Shown: in pieces, positions 43,002-64,000 of the stretch | How positions within the stretch are numbered: position 1 is the stretch's first letter | How the letters are laid out: every line of letters starts with the position of its first letter | NCBI GenBank assembly: GCA_029465975.1 | Contig: CM055739.1 | Span: 11,437,513 to 11,501,512, forward strand | From: Dallia pectoralis | Lineage: Eukaryota > Chordata > Actinopteri > Esociformes > Umbridae | Direction: 5' to 3' | DNA length: 64,000 bases | Program-made: the position numbers and the translations under genes | The notes under the pieces: model-generated | Told to the model about the DNA's origin: nothing | Databases searched by the model: none | The model's input: only the letters and a program-made list of their open reading frames with translations

Positions 43002-64000
<20,999 letters not shown>

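Overview
The window is animal genomic DNA, almost certainly from a teleost fish. The genes have spliced exons with GT-AG introns. The introns are packed with dinucleotide and minisatellite repeats, and there are CR1/Rex1-like LINEs, a hAT element and a SINE-like remnant typical of fish genomes. The LINE 3' tails and the SINE look like families common in salmonids and pike, but I cannot fix the species.

Layout from left to right. The 3' half of a DDX3-type DEAD-box RNA helicase lies on + (six exons, 493-7096), followed by a probable long 3' UTR. Tail-to-tail with it is tgds, complete on - (12 exons, 18157 down to 11191, 343 aa), with three large tandem arrays in its introns. gpr180 is complete on + (9 exons, 18728-22911, 432 aa) and head-to-head with tgds across a 570-bp CCAAT-containing promoter. 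A nearly intact LINE follows on + (25494 to about 28683), with one frameshift. slc5a3, the myo-inositol transporter, lies on - as one uninterrupted coding exon (31913 down to 29847). About 9-11 kb without a recognisable coding gene comes next. From 43002 to the right edge is most of ptgfrn on - (9 exons, 639 aa visible: the end of Ig domain 2, Ig domains 3-6, the transmembrane segment and the tail). Its introns are roughly a fifth to a quarter tandem repeat.

The genes do not form an operon or a common pathway. The only linked regulation suggested is the shared tgds/gpr180 promoter. Exon boundaries were found by hand. Within each gene every junction keeps the reading frame, and tgds, gpr180 and slc5a3 match the expected family lengths. 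The most interesting material is non-coding: repeats that supply or crowd splice signals in tgds and ptgfrn, a GC-AG intron, hierarchical minisatellites, and a hAT insertion with an exact 8-bp target duplication. I found no evidence for a wholly new gene system.
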